A DNA stretch of 64,000 bases from Myroides fluvii (GTDB lineage Bacteria > Bacteroidota > Bacteroidia > Flavobacteriales > Flavobacteriaceae): positions 124,001-188,000 of the forward strand of contig NZ_CP039934.1 in NCBI RefSeq assembly GCF_009792295.1, in the 5' to 3' direction. The position numbers were made by a program, and so were the translations under genes. Below are positions 23,577 through 32,306 of the stretch, piece by piece; within the stretch, counting starts at the first letter, position 1, and each line of letters begins with the position of its first letter. The notes beneath the pieces were generated by a model, which saw only the letters and a program-made list of their open reading frames with translations, was not told the DNA's origin and did not search any database.

Positions 23577-23951
23577 ATGAACGAATTTTATTTAAAAGAA
23601 AAATCGATTGACCTAGAATTAAGCGCTGGTAGCTACCAAATATTTTTCACCGGTGGTTGGTTTATTAAAAACCTGGAGGAATTAGACGTTGAGCTTATCG
23701 ATATAGAAACCAATAAAAAAATAGCACTGATTTCTAACAACTTTTTTGGCTTGCGAAAACAAGATTTTATAAAAGGACAAAAAGCGGTTCTTGCTTTTCA
23801 GTTTAATCTAGTAAAATCATCTCGCTTAACCTTTTCAATACACAATCCCGAGACTTTACTACTACAAAAAGTGCATCCTTTTCTGTTTCTTTACAACATT
23901 TTTTTTCCTAGAAAAGTAGAAGTAGACAAAATTAGGGTTGTCATTAGATAA
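23577..23951 (+). CDS. Hypothetical beta-rich protein
   Basis: 124 residues from ATG 23577, no signal peptide. Strand-rich (LELSAGSYQIFFTGGWFIKN, VELIDIETNKKIALI) with an aromatic, hydrophobic C-terminal segment (HPFLFLYNIFFPRK). No family recognised. Immediately after the stop come CCGCTAACAGCAGTAACTG and a short noncoding block, similar to the boundaries of cassette-like units. Function unknown. Confidence 0.55.
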   Translation: MNEFYLKEKSIDLELSAGSYQIFFTGGWFIKNLEELDVELIDIETNKKIALISNNFFGLRKQDFIKGQKAVLAFQFNLVKSSRLTFSIHNPETLLLQKVHPFLFLYNIFFPRKVEVDKIRVVIR

Positions 23952-24378
23952 AACTACCGCTAACAGCAGTAACTGTTACACTACTCCACTTGGAACCTAA
24001 AAAGCGAAACTTAAATATATGAGGGCTTTTTCGGAAGCTTATCCACAACTTCCAATTGTGCAAGTGCTATAGATGATAAACTAAAAACACCAGCAGACGG
24101 AGCCTACAATCGGACTTTTGTTGTGTGCTTCAAAAAGCAAGGTGAAAGTAGAATATGCAATGCGAGGTTTGACAAGACCATTGGGTGTTGCTTCATACGA
24201 ATTGGAACAGTTGATAAAAGAAAATAGGGACAAGCTGAACGAAAATGGCGAAGAAAAATAATCAAAAAAACTGCTGCCTATACCCTGGATGTACTGCCAA
24301 TAGAAAATTAAAAGTTCAGCCACTTCATTAGGTCTCAAAAGGATAGCATTGATTTAAATAAAAACACAAACAAAAAAA
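23952..24378. other. Noncoding region with decayed nuclease fragment
   Basis: 427 bp. It starts with CTACCGCTAACAGCAGTAAC, a block like the GTTAGCGG ends seen near 9250 and 16890, and contains the YhcG-type nuclease remnant described separately. The final ~100 bp lead into the DUF4328 gene. Confidence 0.45.
24072..24261 (+). pseudogene. C-terminal remnant of a YhcG/DUF1016 PD-(D/E)XK nuclease
   Basis: The frame DDKLKTPADGA shifts by one inserted base and continues as TIGLLLCASKSKVKVEYAMR, then GLTRPLGVASYELEQLI to TAA at 24259-24261. The motif GLLLC.SK..V.VEYA.R....P.GVA.YEL is the conserved end of DUF1016 (YhcG) nucleases, normally about 350 residues. The N-terminal and catalytic parts are absent. 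Confidence 0.7.
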
Positions 24379-25050
24379 ATGGCAAAATTAAAACCCAATG
24401 GGCAAAGGGCTAAAAATGCAATCCTATTGATATGGATGATGTTAGCACTAGATATTATAGCTTTACTTTCGAAGTATTTTCAATACGATCTCCTTCAAGC
24501 TGTGGCCAATGGCTATGAAATCTCCATGGAAAAAGCAAATGCAAATGACACCCGAGAACAAATAATCAGTCTACTCTACTTGATTACCTATATCATCTCG
24601 GCAGTAACCTTCATTCAATGGTTCAGACGGGCGTATTACAATTTACATCAAAAAGTATCTAATTTATCGCATGCAGAAGGTTGGGCTGCAGGTAGTTGGT
24701 TTGTGCCGATTCTTTGCTTGTTTAGACCCTACCAGATCATGAGAGAATTATATGAGGAAACAAAAGCAGTATTGGTAAAAAAGGGGATTAATTTCAATCC
24801 GAATTTTACTACAAATGCTTTAGGATTGTGGTGGGCCCTTTGGCTTTTAACTAATGCAATAGGACAATTCGTATTTCGGTACGCACAGCATGCTGAAACA
24901 ATAGACGAATTAACGATAACTACAGTAACAAGTATGGTAGCCAACACCATAGGTATTCTCCTTGCTTTAGTTACCATCAAAGTTATTGCGAACTATGCGG
25001 CAGTTGAATCTTTGTTACTAAAAAGTGAGGAAGAAACACGGAATGATTAA
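24379..25050 (+). CDS. DUF4328 family membrane protein
   Basis: 223 residues with four transmembrane helices (about 15-34, 60-80, 150-166, 182-206). The conserved centre FRRAYYNLHQKV...EGWAAG followed by SWFVPILCLFRPYQIMRELY identifies DUF4328, an inner-membrane family of unknown function common in Bacteroidetes. Stand-alone gene on the plus strand; it converges with the 25115-25591 gene. Confidence 0.85.
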   Translation: MAKLKPNGQRAKNAILLIWMMLALDIIALLSKYFQYDLLQAVANGYEISMEKANANDTREQIISLLYLITYIISAVTFIQWFRRAYYNLHQKVSNLSHAEGWAAGSWFVPILCLFRPYQIMRELYEETKAVLVKKGINFNPNFTTNALGLWWALWLLTNAIGQFVFRYAQHAETIDELTITTVTSMVANTIGILLALVTIKVIANYAAVESLLLKSEEETRND

Positions 25051-25114
25051 CAAGTGTTTACCACAAGGACTATTTAAAATGGTATATAATTTATTATCTT
25101 GCATAAAACCAAAT

Positions 25115-25591
25115 TTAAAATGAAACTTCTAAAAAACCTTTAGATAGACGGTTTCCGTGAATTCTTCTAGTTTTTGTAAATAAGTTTATCCAATACGCCA
25201 TGTCATGTACAAAAACAGCTCTCTTTGGATGCCCTTCAGGGAATTCTTCAATTATATAAGCATCTACTCCATATTTTTTTTCTGCATTGGGGTACTTAAA
25301 ATCATCTAACTTTGAACCGAATTGATTTATTATTGCACGATCTATAAAACTGATAAAATCAATATCTCCAGGATTAACTTTTTTAGTCACAAAAGAACCA
25401 TCTACCCATTGTCTTAAAGTATCCAAATCACAAACTTTTTTTAAATCTTCACTGTATTTGAAATAATTTTCAACTACTTCTTTTCTTGTTGATGAGGGAA
25501 TAGTAGTTGCGAATTCCAATTCTAATTCTGCCCATGTTGAAACAATTTTATTAGCAGGTACAAGTAACCCTGAGTTATTAAAAATCAGCAT
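25115..25591 (-). CDS. DUF6932-like nucleotidyltransferase-fold protein
   Basis: 158 residues. RQWVDGSFVTKKVNPGDIDF at about residues 80-99 has the G-S-x(9,13)-D-x-D pattern of the nucleotidyltransferase superfamily, and its W-V-DGSFVT form is characteristic of DUF6932 proteins. The C-terminal part contains VDAYIIEEFPEGHPKRAVFV. No antitoxin-like gene is adjacent, so it may be an orphan relative of MNT or AbiEii toxins. It is a single minus-strand gene. Confidence 0.7.
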   Translation of the reverse strand: MLIFNNSGLLVPANKIVSTWAELELEFATTIPSSTRKEVVENYFKYSEDLKKVCDLDTLRQWVDGSFVTKKVNPGDIDFISFIDRAIINQFGSKLDDFKYPNAEKKYGVDAYIIEEFPEGHPKRAVFVHDMAYWINLFTKTRRIHGNRLSKGFLEVSF

Positions 25592-25881
25592 AATAAATTA
25601 AATATTGATAATCAAATACACGAAATAAACTGCTATTAACATCTGTTTTCAAATAAGGAAAAACTACGATTAAAGATTAATGTTCTCCATTTTGCTAAAA
25701 ACAATTGTGTAAACTAGCTAACAAGAGTTTTTCCTTTCTTAACCAAGGAAAACCGCTATCATTCTCCTTTGGACTATCTATGCTATTTGGCATTGTAAAA
25801 CCAACTATTACCTTCTTATTTTGAATAGAAGTGATCGCAAACATTCCTAAAAATTTTATCTTTACCTAAAAATAACAAAAT

Positions 25882-26352
25882 ATGAAAAAGATAGTTCCCC
25901 TTGTACTACTCGTTATATTGACTTTGGGCATGCGTAGTTGTAAAGAGCAAGAAGCAACGAAAACCTTTGAAACAGCGGATGTAGTAGGAACTTGGGAACT
26001 CTCCTCAGCAAAGCTTTACGATAGAGAAGCTAAGTTTTTAACTGAAACAACGCCGAAGGATGAATTTGGGTGTGGAAACCTAACTTGGATTTTTACCACA
26101 GATCAAATCGAGATTTTGACGTATGTAGGAAAAGGCGAAAACGGCCAGTGCCTGGAAGAAATAATCCGATTAAGTTATACCCTTCAAGATCACACCATCC
26201 ATACCGTAGACGATACGGGGGTAAAAGAGGAAATGCTCATCACCCATTTGACCGAGGATGAATTCACTTTTATGACTTCCCTACCTAATCCGCTAAATGA
26301 GAAAGATAATGCGATTAAATATACAGAAATTCGATGCAAACGAGTGAAATAG
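25882..26352 (+). CDS. Lipocalin-like lipoprotein
   Basis: 156 residues with a lipoprotein signal (Cys20 in LGMRSC; the lipobox is unusual with R at -2). The mature domain begins VVGTWELSSAKLYDR, the start typical of lipocalin-like (DUF4488/DUF5004-type) proteins of Bacteroidetes, and continues as beta strands (LTWIFTTDQIEILTY). A TATCTTTA -7-like box lies near 25858. The next lipoprotein gene starts 87 bp later on the same strand. Confidence 0.65.
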   Translation: MKKIVPLVLLVILTLGMRSCKEQEATKTFETADVVGTWELSSAKLYDREAKFLTETTPKDEFGCGNLTWIFTTDQIEILTYVGKGENGQCLEEIIRLSYTLQDHTIHTVDDTGVKEEMLITHLTEDEFTFMTSLPNPLNEKDNAIKYTEIRCKRVK

Positions 26353-26438
26353 AAAAGAGATTGAACGTTTTTTTACAGACTAATCAAGGATTTCTAACCA
26401 GAACACCAAGTAAAAACAGTAATAGCACATTTTACAAC

Positions 26439-26912
26439 ATGAAGAAATTGACAATTATAGTATGCAGCACCCTTCTTTTCATGGGTTGCACAAAAAAGAA
26501 GGAGAACAATACACCAATGGAATCAACAACGGCAGATAGGACACAAACGGATACCTATAGAATCAAACTAAATTCCATTGAGGGAGAACCTGGTTTAGCG
26601 GATTATGCTCAAGAAGGAAAAGAAGTACAGGGCGAAATCACCAAGCAATTACAAGGTTCCGATGGCAGTGAATACTATGCAGTAAAGCTTGATCAACCCT
26701 TTGAATATAGCGAATCGGCAGCTACGGCTGATGCAAAAGCTAATTATCTCATAATTGGTGGTCGATTTCAGGGACAACCTTTACAAAAAGGAGCCAACCA
26801 TACGGTTGTCAATGTAGCCATTGTAGTAGATGATACTGCCATTTCTGACGAACAGTTAGACTTTTCTAAGGCTATCTTTGCAGGAATGGGCGAAGCAACA
26901 GAAATTAAGTAA
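26439..26912 (+). CDS. Hypothetical lipoprotein
   Basis: 157 residues from ATG 26439, chosen because it gives a clean SpII signal (MKKLTIIVCSTLLFMGC, Cys17). The mature part is beta-rich (SEYYAVKLDQPFEYSES, ANYLIIGGRFQGQPL, HTVVNVAIVVDD) with no recognised domain. Probably anchored in the outer or inner membrane facing the periplasm. Follows another lipoprotein gene by 87 bp. Function unknown. Confidence 0.65.
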   Translation: MKKLTIIVCSTLLFMGCTKKKENNTPMESTTADRTQTDTYRIKLNSIEGEPGLADYAQEGKEVQGEITKQLQGSDGSEYYAVKLDQPFEYSESAATADAKANYLIIGGRFQGQPLQKGANHTVVNVAIVVDDTAISDEQLDFSKAIFAGMGEATEIK

Positions 26913-27018
26913 TCATTGAACAGCCTCATTTAGAAACCTTTTCTCGAAGTAAATGTAAACTGCGGTTTTAGTCAGCCTATACATCCGTTGTAATTCCGCC
27001 TTAATCAAATCCCCTAGT

Positions 27019-27327
27019 ATGCGAATGAAAACTATTTTACCCCTCTTACTGTTCTTTTTTGTTTTCTCTAACGGTAGTTTCGCTCAATCAATAGATGATT
27101 CTTTCTCTCAAAAAAAGATGTTGAAAGATTTTGAGCTATTCAAGGAAATTAGATTGAAAGGCAATTCGGGGCTCTACACCTATCGCACCAAAAATCAAAT
27201 TGACAGTATCTATACTTGGGCAGCAAATGAAATTAAACGATCAAATACGTATCGTGATTTTTATACCATCCTTTGTCAAGTAACGGATTATGAAGGGAGC
27301 TTGCACAATGGAACGTATTGGATTTAA
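27019..27327 (+). CDS. Truncated N-terminal part of a secreted S41 peptidase-like protein
   Basis: 102 residues: signal peptide (MRMKTILPLLLFFFVFSNGS, then FAQ), then KKMLKDFELFKEIRLKGNSG, LYTYRTKNQIDSIYTW and RDFYTILCQVTDYEGSLHNG. This is the helical N-terminal domain that precedes the PDZ/S41 protease core in secreted tail-specific proteases of Bacteroidetes (usually about 450 residues). The protease core is absent and the frame ends in TAA. Either a natural short form or, more likely, a 3'-truncated gene. Confidence 0.55.
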   Translation: MRMKTILPLLLFFFVFSNGSFAQSIDDSFSQKKMLKDFELFKEIRLKGNSGLYTYRTKNQIDSIYTWAANEIKRSNTYRDFYTILCQVTDYEGSLHNGTYWI

Positions 27328-27451
27328 TTAAAAAACGTCAAAATACCCAACAGCCTTAATCGTCTGCAGTAAACAAAAAAAGGATATAAAAGAATAAAAC
27401 AGTTTCTGAATCGAGGTGCTAGCAAGTGTCACCCTTTTTCTATTGATGCAG

Positions 27452-27646
27452 CTAGTTTTGCATTACAATAGTGAGAAGGATCAAAACCAGACCCAAAACA
27501 AACAAAATAGACCAAGGATTGGCAAAGTTAATCGTTAGGCCAAAACTAGCCACTCGCTTGGGTACAATAAGTCGTTTATCTTGGGGGTTGAAATAAAATA
27601 CACCCCATTTCCAATGGGAGGGATCGTTAAAATTGGAGTTGCTCAT
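27452..27646 (-). CDS. DUF5808 protein
   Basis: 64 residues. The motif DPSHWKWGVFYFNPQDKRLI followed by VPKR and LTINFANPWS is the full DUF5808 domain, and one transmembrane helix (45-62) closes the protein. A small membrane protein of unknown function. Stand-alone on the minus strand. Confidence 0.8.
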   Translation of the reverse strand: MSNSNFNDPSHWKWGVFYFNPQDKRLIVPKRVASFGLTINFANPWSILFVLGLVLILLTIVMQN

Positions 27647-27784
27647 TTTGTTTTCATTTTATAGATTCTTCATTGAAAAATTCCTTAGTATTCTATAGCT
27701 ATCGAAAGATAAGAAAATTTTTCACGACGGCCCGTTCACTTCTTCTACACACAAGAATAAAGCAAATTAGACAGCAAAGGCAGT

Positions 27785-28423
27785 TTATCCAATAAACAAC
27801 ACTTGCGTTAGCAAAAAGCCGAGACCATTAAATAAGAAGTGTGTCAGTACGGCTAAACGAAAGTTATGCTGCAAGCGAATATGGGAATAAATTAATCCAG
27901 ATATAAAATAGGGAATCACGATTACCATAATACTCAAAAAAGACAAACGCTGTACCTCGTAATTTACAAGATGAAAGAATCCGAAAAGAAAAGACAGCAT
28001 CAGTACCATACTAGTGCTTCTCTTTCTCCATAAGCTACTTAAAAACTCCGTATACCTAAGACAAACGCTATAAACCAACAGAAATAACAAACTAGCGGTT
28101 AACACTCTAGTTACAAGAAAATCAAATGAATCTAATTGAACCCCCATATAAAAGGAGTATAAATAGAGATATAAAATAGCACAAGAAATACTGATATAAA
28201 CTGGCTTAAAAACTAAAGCTAACCGAAACATACTTTCCTCCAATAGGGGTCCAATCAAAACAATTAGAACAAACCTATACCAACCCGTTTTTTGTATTAA
28301 TTCAACTTTAGAATGATTCATCGGAACTTCAATCCAATTATTATCGACCAAAAAGAATATAATCGCTAAAAAAAATAGTTTGATTGCGATTAATAGGAGT
28401 AAAAATTTGAGTACTACGTTCAT
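27785..28423 (-). CDS. CPBP family intramembrane metalloprotease (Abi)
   Basis: 212 residues with about six transmembrane helices. Motif 1 is GPLLEESMFR with Glu62, Glu63 and Arg67; motif 2 GFFHLVNYE with His151; motif 3 THFLFN with His195 and Asn199. These are the CPBP (Rce1-like) catalytic residues, and all are present. Bacterial members process prenylated-like or bacteriocin-related substrates, or act in self-immunity; the substrate here is unknown. Single gene, minus strand. Confidence 0.8.
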   Translation of the reverse strand: MNVVLKFLLLLIAIKLFFLAIIFFLVDNNWIEVPMNHSKVELIQKTGWYRFVLIVLIGPLLEESMFRLALVFKPVYISISCAILYLYLYSFYMGVQLDSFDFLVTRVLTASLLFLLVYSVCLRYTEFLSSLWRKRSTSMVLMLSFLFGFFHLVNYEVQRLSFLSIMVIVIPYFISGLIYSHIRLQHNFRLAVLTHFLFNGLGFLLTQVLFIG

Positions 28424-28634
28424 TTTTGATTAAAAGAATAGTTTTTCTGTTGATATAATTCCTTGCCTACTCTATTTTTGATCAAAATACAGAAATTTAT
28501 TTTAATTTAAGCCTTTTATATTTTTTGAAACTAAATGTTAATTATCTTAGCGTTAGTCTTTTTACCGATATAGCGGAGTGTTTTATCCCCCTATACAAAA
28601 CAAAAGCCGTTCAATAAAGCTAAACAACACAACT

Positions 28635-29429
28635 ATGGGATTCGATATCAGTTACCACCCAATCAATGAACAAGAAATACAAACTTGGTATTTCGATGTA
28701 TTAGAAGATGAGTCAACCCTTGAAAAACAAGCACAAGCGCATCAAATAGACGAATTCTACGTTGAAAAGTATAGCAATACCATCAGCATTGCTAAAGAAA
28801 CTGCTGCTACGGATTATTTTGATAAAACACATGGCTATTATATAGCGGTGATACAGGGATTTTTCAGAACGTATTTTTACACCCGTGGTGCTGCTTTTTC
28901 GTTTTTAATTCAAGACAAACCTCAGTTTAAAAAATACACTACGCCTTGGGAAGAAGTTTTACAAGTGAAAGTACCCAATCCAATTGCAAACAGCTTGGTG
29001 GAGAACTACAGTTCAGGCGTTTATATGACGGCAGCCAACGTGGTTGAACTACTAGCTGATTATCAAACGAAGGAAGAAGTAAAAAAAGAGCTAGACGACT
29101 TTTATTCACATAACCGAATCAACGTTTTTCTTAGAGCGCTAACTGACGCAAAAGAAAATAACCTTGGGCTTTTGGAAGCTACGGAAGTGATTGAACCCAA
29201 TCCGCTGAATCTCAATGAATCGACTTGTTATTCCAATTTATTTAATTGCGATACCGAAGGGGCCTTGTTGTATGAAGAGGCGATGCTGGAGCAACTAAGG
29301 GAATTAGAGGGAAATCAAGGGTTAAATGACATGGAAATTCTCGAAAAAACGGAACGCGTAATCATCACCCCTGAACAAGTTGTTCCAGAGAATAAAAAAG
29401 GATTTTGGCAACGATTATTTGGAAAGTAA
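28635..29429 (+). CDS. Hypothetical Bacteroidetes protein
   Basis: 264 residues from ATG 28635 (MGFDISYHPINEQEIQTWYF), preferred over the frame start at 28578 because MGFDISYHPI is the conserved beginning of this group. Soluble, acidic, no recognised domain. The C-terminus KKGFWQRLFGK mirrors the N-terminus MSFFSKIFGSKNK of the next gene; such amphipathic FW..LFG ends often attach to membranes. TATCTTAG at about 28544 is a probable -7 box. The next gene begins 92 bp downstream. Confidence 0.6.
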   Translation: MGFDISYHPINEQEIQTWYFDVLEDESTLEKQAQAHQIDEFYVEKYSNTISIAKETAATDYFDKTHGYYIAVIQGFFRTYFYTRGAAFSFLIQDKPQFKKYTTPWEEVLQVKVPNPIANSLVENYSSGVYMTAANVVELLADYQTKEEVKKELDDFYSHNRINVFLRALTDAKENNLGLLEATEVIEPNPLNLNESTCYSNLFNCDTEGALLYEEAMLEQLRELEGNQGLNDMEILEKTERVIITPEQVVPENKKGFWQRLFGK

Positions 29430-29521
29430 AAGAATCCATTCCTTCAATTGATTTCAATACTTTCGTTTAACTTATACAACAATCAATTAACTACATCCAT
29501 AACCTAAATTTCCTATCATCT

Positions 29522-30085
29522 ATGTCATTTTTCAGCAAAATCTTCGGGTCAAAAAACAAAACCCAACAAGCAAACGAGATTAAACCCGTGCAAGAAACAG
29601 CAACAACTGCAGTGGACTCCCCTTTTACCTTAAACAAAATAGCTTGGACTTTTTCGGCTAAGTTTTATACGGATACGGAAGAGTTTAACCAAGAAGTCAT
29701 CGATTACCAAAATCTTATCTATCAAACAAATGAAAATTGGAAGCCCAACGAAGTTGTTTTTGATTTTTCTGAACTACAAATTCAGTATATGGCTTGGGTT
29801 AAAGGAGCATCCGATTTACTTGAAAACGAAACCTTGATTGAAGAGGATCGAGATGTCTTTGAAGAAGAACCTGATGAAGAGGAGGATGATATGTATCAGG
29901 TGGAGCTTTTAGCGAAGTTAACCGCTGATAATGGCAAGCATTTTACAGCTTTAGAATTTCTATTAAAAACACACAACCAACAGGTAAACAAAGAACTTGG
30001 TGATCACGTATTTTTTGAAGGTACGGATGAAAAACCAATACTAATTGAGGGTATTCCTACTTGTTATATCGCTTGTGGTAGTTAA
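29522..30085 (+). CDS. Hypothetical acidic protein with FFxKIFG N-terminus
   Basis: 187 residues. The amphipathic start MSFFSKIFGSKNK is shared by many soluble Bacteroidetes proteins. An acidic run (EEEPDEEEDDMYQ, about residues 118-130) separates two alpha/beta parts. Partial resemblance to the previous gene in size and style suggests they work together. No signal peptide or catalytic motif. Function unknown. Confidence 0.6.
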   Translation: MSFFSKIFGSKNKTQQANEIKPVQETATTAVDSPFTLNKIAWTFSAKFYTDTEEFNQEVIDYQNLIYQTNENWKPNEVVFDFSELQIQYMAWVKGASDLLENETLIEEDRDVFEEEPDEEEDDMYQVELLAKLTADNGKHFTALEFLLKTHNQQVNKELGDHVFFEGTDEKPILIEGIPTCYIACGS

Positions 30086-30182
30086 GAAAAACTGTAAAGC
30101 AATGTTGATCTGCTTCCTAAAAAGACAGACACAAAATACATGATTTAAAACCGTGAAAGCTGATGCCTAATTTTACAGCCAA

Positions 30183-30650
30183 ATGAATATTAAACTAATT
30201 TTACTTTTTCTTGTAATGCTATCAACTTCTTGCAAAAAGAAAGAAGCAACACCTAATTTTAATTGGTCTGATATCTCAATAAGGAATTCACATGAAGAAA
30301 TCATCATTTATAAAGAGCTAGACACAGCCTCTTTTATAAAACCAATATATGAAACTATAAATCATAATGATTTCTACACAAAACGCATTGGAACCGAACG
30401 CAAACAGATCAAATTTTCAAATTCAGAAAAGGATAGTATTGCCATTTATGTTCAACAAATAATTAGGAACCCGATAGAAACTGATCTATTTTGTACAGAT
30501 TATGTTGGAAATCTACATGTAACAATTCGCAATTTTAATTCATCATTTTCTGCTCATTATACTTCAGTATGTCAAGTAGATACACTATCTACCGAAACAA
30601 GAAAATTATTTAAGCTCTTGAATAGTAAAATCTATTTTTCTGATAACTGA
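30183..30650 (+). CDS. Hypothetical lipoprotein
   Basis: 155 residues with SpII signal (MNIKLILLFLVMLSTSC, Cys17). The mature domain is mixed alpha/beta (EEIIIYKELDTASFIKPIYE, YVGNLHVTIRNFNSSFSA). No known family. Single gene on the plus strand in a run of small lipoprotein and membrane-protein genes. Confidence 0.6.
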   Translation: MNIKLILLFLVMLSTSCKKKEATPNFNWSDISIRNSHEEIIIYKELDTASFIKPIYETINHNDFYTKRIGTERKQIKFSNSEKDSIAIYVQQIIRNPIETDLFCTDYVGNLHVTIRNFNSSFSAHYTSVCQVDTLSTETRKLFKLLNSKIYFSDN

Positions 30651-30764
30651 AAACCACAGATGCCCCCTATACTTCGCTTTCACAGCATTGCTAAATAGGA
30701 ATTTTCTGCTTTATTTTTTTATCCATTCTTATACTTGTAAATCCATAAAATTGAAATCTTAAAA

Positions 30765-31247
30765 ATGAAAAAAATACTTAGTTGGATATTTCTCCTTGCA
30801 TTTGTCTTTTTTATGTTTTACAACCCTATTTTTTGTGGCTTACAACTTGGTGCATTATGTGTTTATTATGTTGTTCACTATGCTACTTTTTTAAACCATA
30901 TCAATAAACACGGTAAAGAAAGTAGAGGCACAATCTTATCCTATGAAACAGAGGGAAAAGGACATAAAACCCCTTTAGTTGAATTTGAAATAAATGGAGA
31001 ACAAATAGTCAAGAAACCGTATTACTATGCATCAACAGATTTAAGTATACTCAAAACCTATAAAAACAAGATAAACAAATCAATTTCAATACTATATGAC
31101 CCAAGATGTCCTGAAAAATTTATTATTAAATCCGAAAAAGGGTTTAATTACTTCAGTTTAATATTCGCTGGACTTGTTGGATTACTCTTTGTATTAATTA
31201 GTTTAGTTCAACTTTATAAAAGTATAAGCCTGGATGGAATGGAATAA
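30765..31247 (+). CDS. DUF3592-like membrane protein
   Basis: 160 residues: N-terminal hydrophobic segment (5-40), a beta domain (SRGTILSYETEGKGHKTPLV, EFEINGEQIVKKPYYYA, ISILYDPRCPEKFII) and a C-terminal helix (131-152). The order G.I....Y.....-P.V.F...G......SILYDP..P matches DUF3592, a membrane-anchored beta domain of unknown role. Single gene. Confidence 0.7.
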   Translation: MKKILSWIFLLAFVFFMFYNPIFCGLQLGALCVYYVVHYATFLNHINKHGKESRGTILSYETEGKGHKTPLVEFEINGEQIVKKPYYYASTDLSILKTYKNKINKSISILYDPRCPEKFIIKSEKGFNYFSLIFAGLVGLLFVLISLVQLYKSISLDGME

Positions 31248-31381
31248 TAACTAGTATTCCACTACGCTTATTAAAGTGTAACGTACTATTTACGACCACT
31301 AGAAAAAAGCATTAACGAATCAAAGCGTTGATGTAGCATGAGCAAAATCATATAGTACTTCTAATTTTAACTTTAAAAACA

Positions 31382-31807
31382 ATAAAAAAACACTTAATTA
31401 GTATAACATTCTTCTTCTTGTTCAACCTTGTGGCAACTGCTCAGCATAGAAATTTTAGTGACTCCAACCCGCCTCATGTAACGGAAGTATCTTTCGACAG
31501 TGAACATATTATTTTAAATCACAAAATTGCTTATAAATACGAAAGAATAGAGAATCACTTTGTTATAAAAGACAAAAAAGGACAAAATTTAATTGAGGAA
31601 GATATTGAAAATATAGGATATCAAAAGTTTAAAAGTACAATTCATTTTCTTGCGCAAGATATCACGTTTTCAAACCCAGAAATTGTAGGCAGAAACGACT
31701 TAATTTTTGCATTTGTAAATTTCAATGTTTTTGAGAAAGATGGATCTATAAATGAGGAAAGACTAAAATTATTCGTTGATAAATTCAATCAACTCGAAGT
31801 AGAATAG
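31382..31807 (+). CDS. Secreted hypothetical protein, apparent ATA start
   Basis: The frame from 31382 gives IKKHLISITFFFLFNLVATA followed by Q, a normal Sec signal peptide whose first codon is ATA where ATG is expected. The first standard start in frame is TTG 31418, which would remove the basic end and half the hydrophobic core. So either ATA initiates, or the start codon was lost by a G-to-A change. The mature part is about 120 residues (VSFDSEHIILNHKIAYKYER, FKSTIHFLAQDITFS). Family not recognised. It overlaps the toxin remnant at 31783. Confidence 0.5.
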   Translation: MKKHLISITFFFLFNLVATAQHRNFSDSNPPHVTEVSFDSEHIILNHKIAYKYERIENHFVIKDKKGQNLIEEDIENIGYQKFKSTIHFLAQDITFSNPEIVGRNDLIFAFVNFNVFEKDGSINEERLKLFVDKFNQLEVE

Positions 31808-31944
31808 TTGACTATCTTTACTTATATCCTGAAAGAACGGGACAAAATAAAAAAGAAATATTATTTACAAATAATTCTACTTTTAAAGTTTTAGATATAA
31901 ATAATAATAGCAATCGAATTACAATAACATTAGAAGAAGTATGA
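31783..31944 (+). pseudogene. C-terminal tail of an ADP-ribosyltransferase-type toxin domain
   Basis: In another frame than the preceding gene, about 53 codons (DYLYLYPERTGQNKKEILFT, then NNSTFKVLDINNNSNRITIT and LEEV) end at TGA 31942-31944, one base before the next ATG. The pattern E-x-E/K-IL..-x(4)-FKV...-I-x-LEEV is the end of ADP-ribosyltransferase exoenzyme-like toxin domains (the E-x-E loop, then the last strands). Only the tail is left. Its tight junction with the next gene indicates a former toxin/immunity pair. Confidence 0.5.
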
Positions 31945-31945
31945 T

Positions 31946-32293
31946 ATGGATTTATTAAAAGAATACAAACAAAATACAACTTTCAAAAATGAAGAGGATT
32001 TACTTGAAAGTATAAAAGATATTTTTATGTTTGGATCAATTAAATCTGAATATAAAACTAATGCCATTATTGATAATAAAGAAGAAATTAATCAATATTT
32101 CATCAACTTTCTTGAATTAATTTTATCAAGTAATTTAGTAACTAAAAAGACTGATCGGCTGACTATCATCAATTTAATTGATGAATTCAACTATAGAAAT
32201 GAGATTTTAGATTTGATTAAACAAAAAAATGAACCCTCTTTAAAAGAAGCATCAAAAAGACTAGGTAAAAAGTTTATGTCCTCTGAGAAATAA
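31946..32293 (+). CDS. Probable orphan immunity protein
   Basis: 115 residues, acidic, all-helical and soluble (MDLLKEYKQNTTFKNEEDLL, TDRLTIINLIDEFNYRNEIL). It starts 1 bp after the stop of an ADP-ribosyltransferase-like toxin tail, the usual position of a cognate immunity gene in polymorphic toxin systems. No named immunity family is recognised; the call rests on position and composition. Confidence 0.5.
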   Translation: MDLLKEYKQNTTFKNEEDLLESIKDIFMFGSIKSEYKTNAIIDNKEEINQYFINFLELILSSNLVTKKTDRLTIINLIDEFNYRNEILDLIKQKNEPSLKEASKRLGKKFMSSEK

Positions 32294-32306
32294 AATACCC
32301 CACGAA

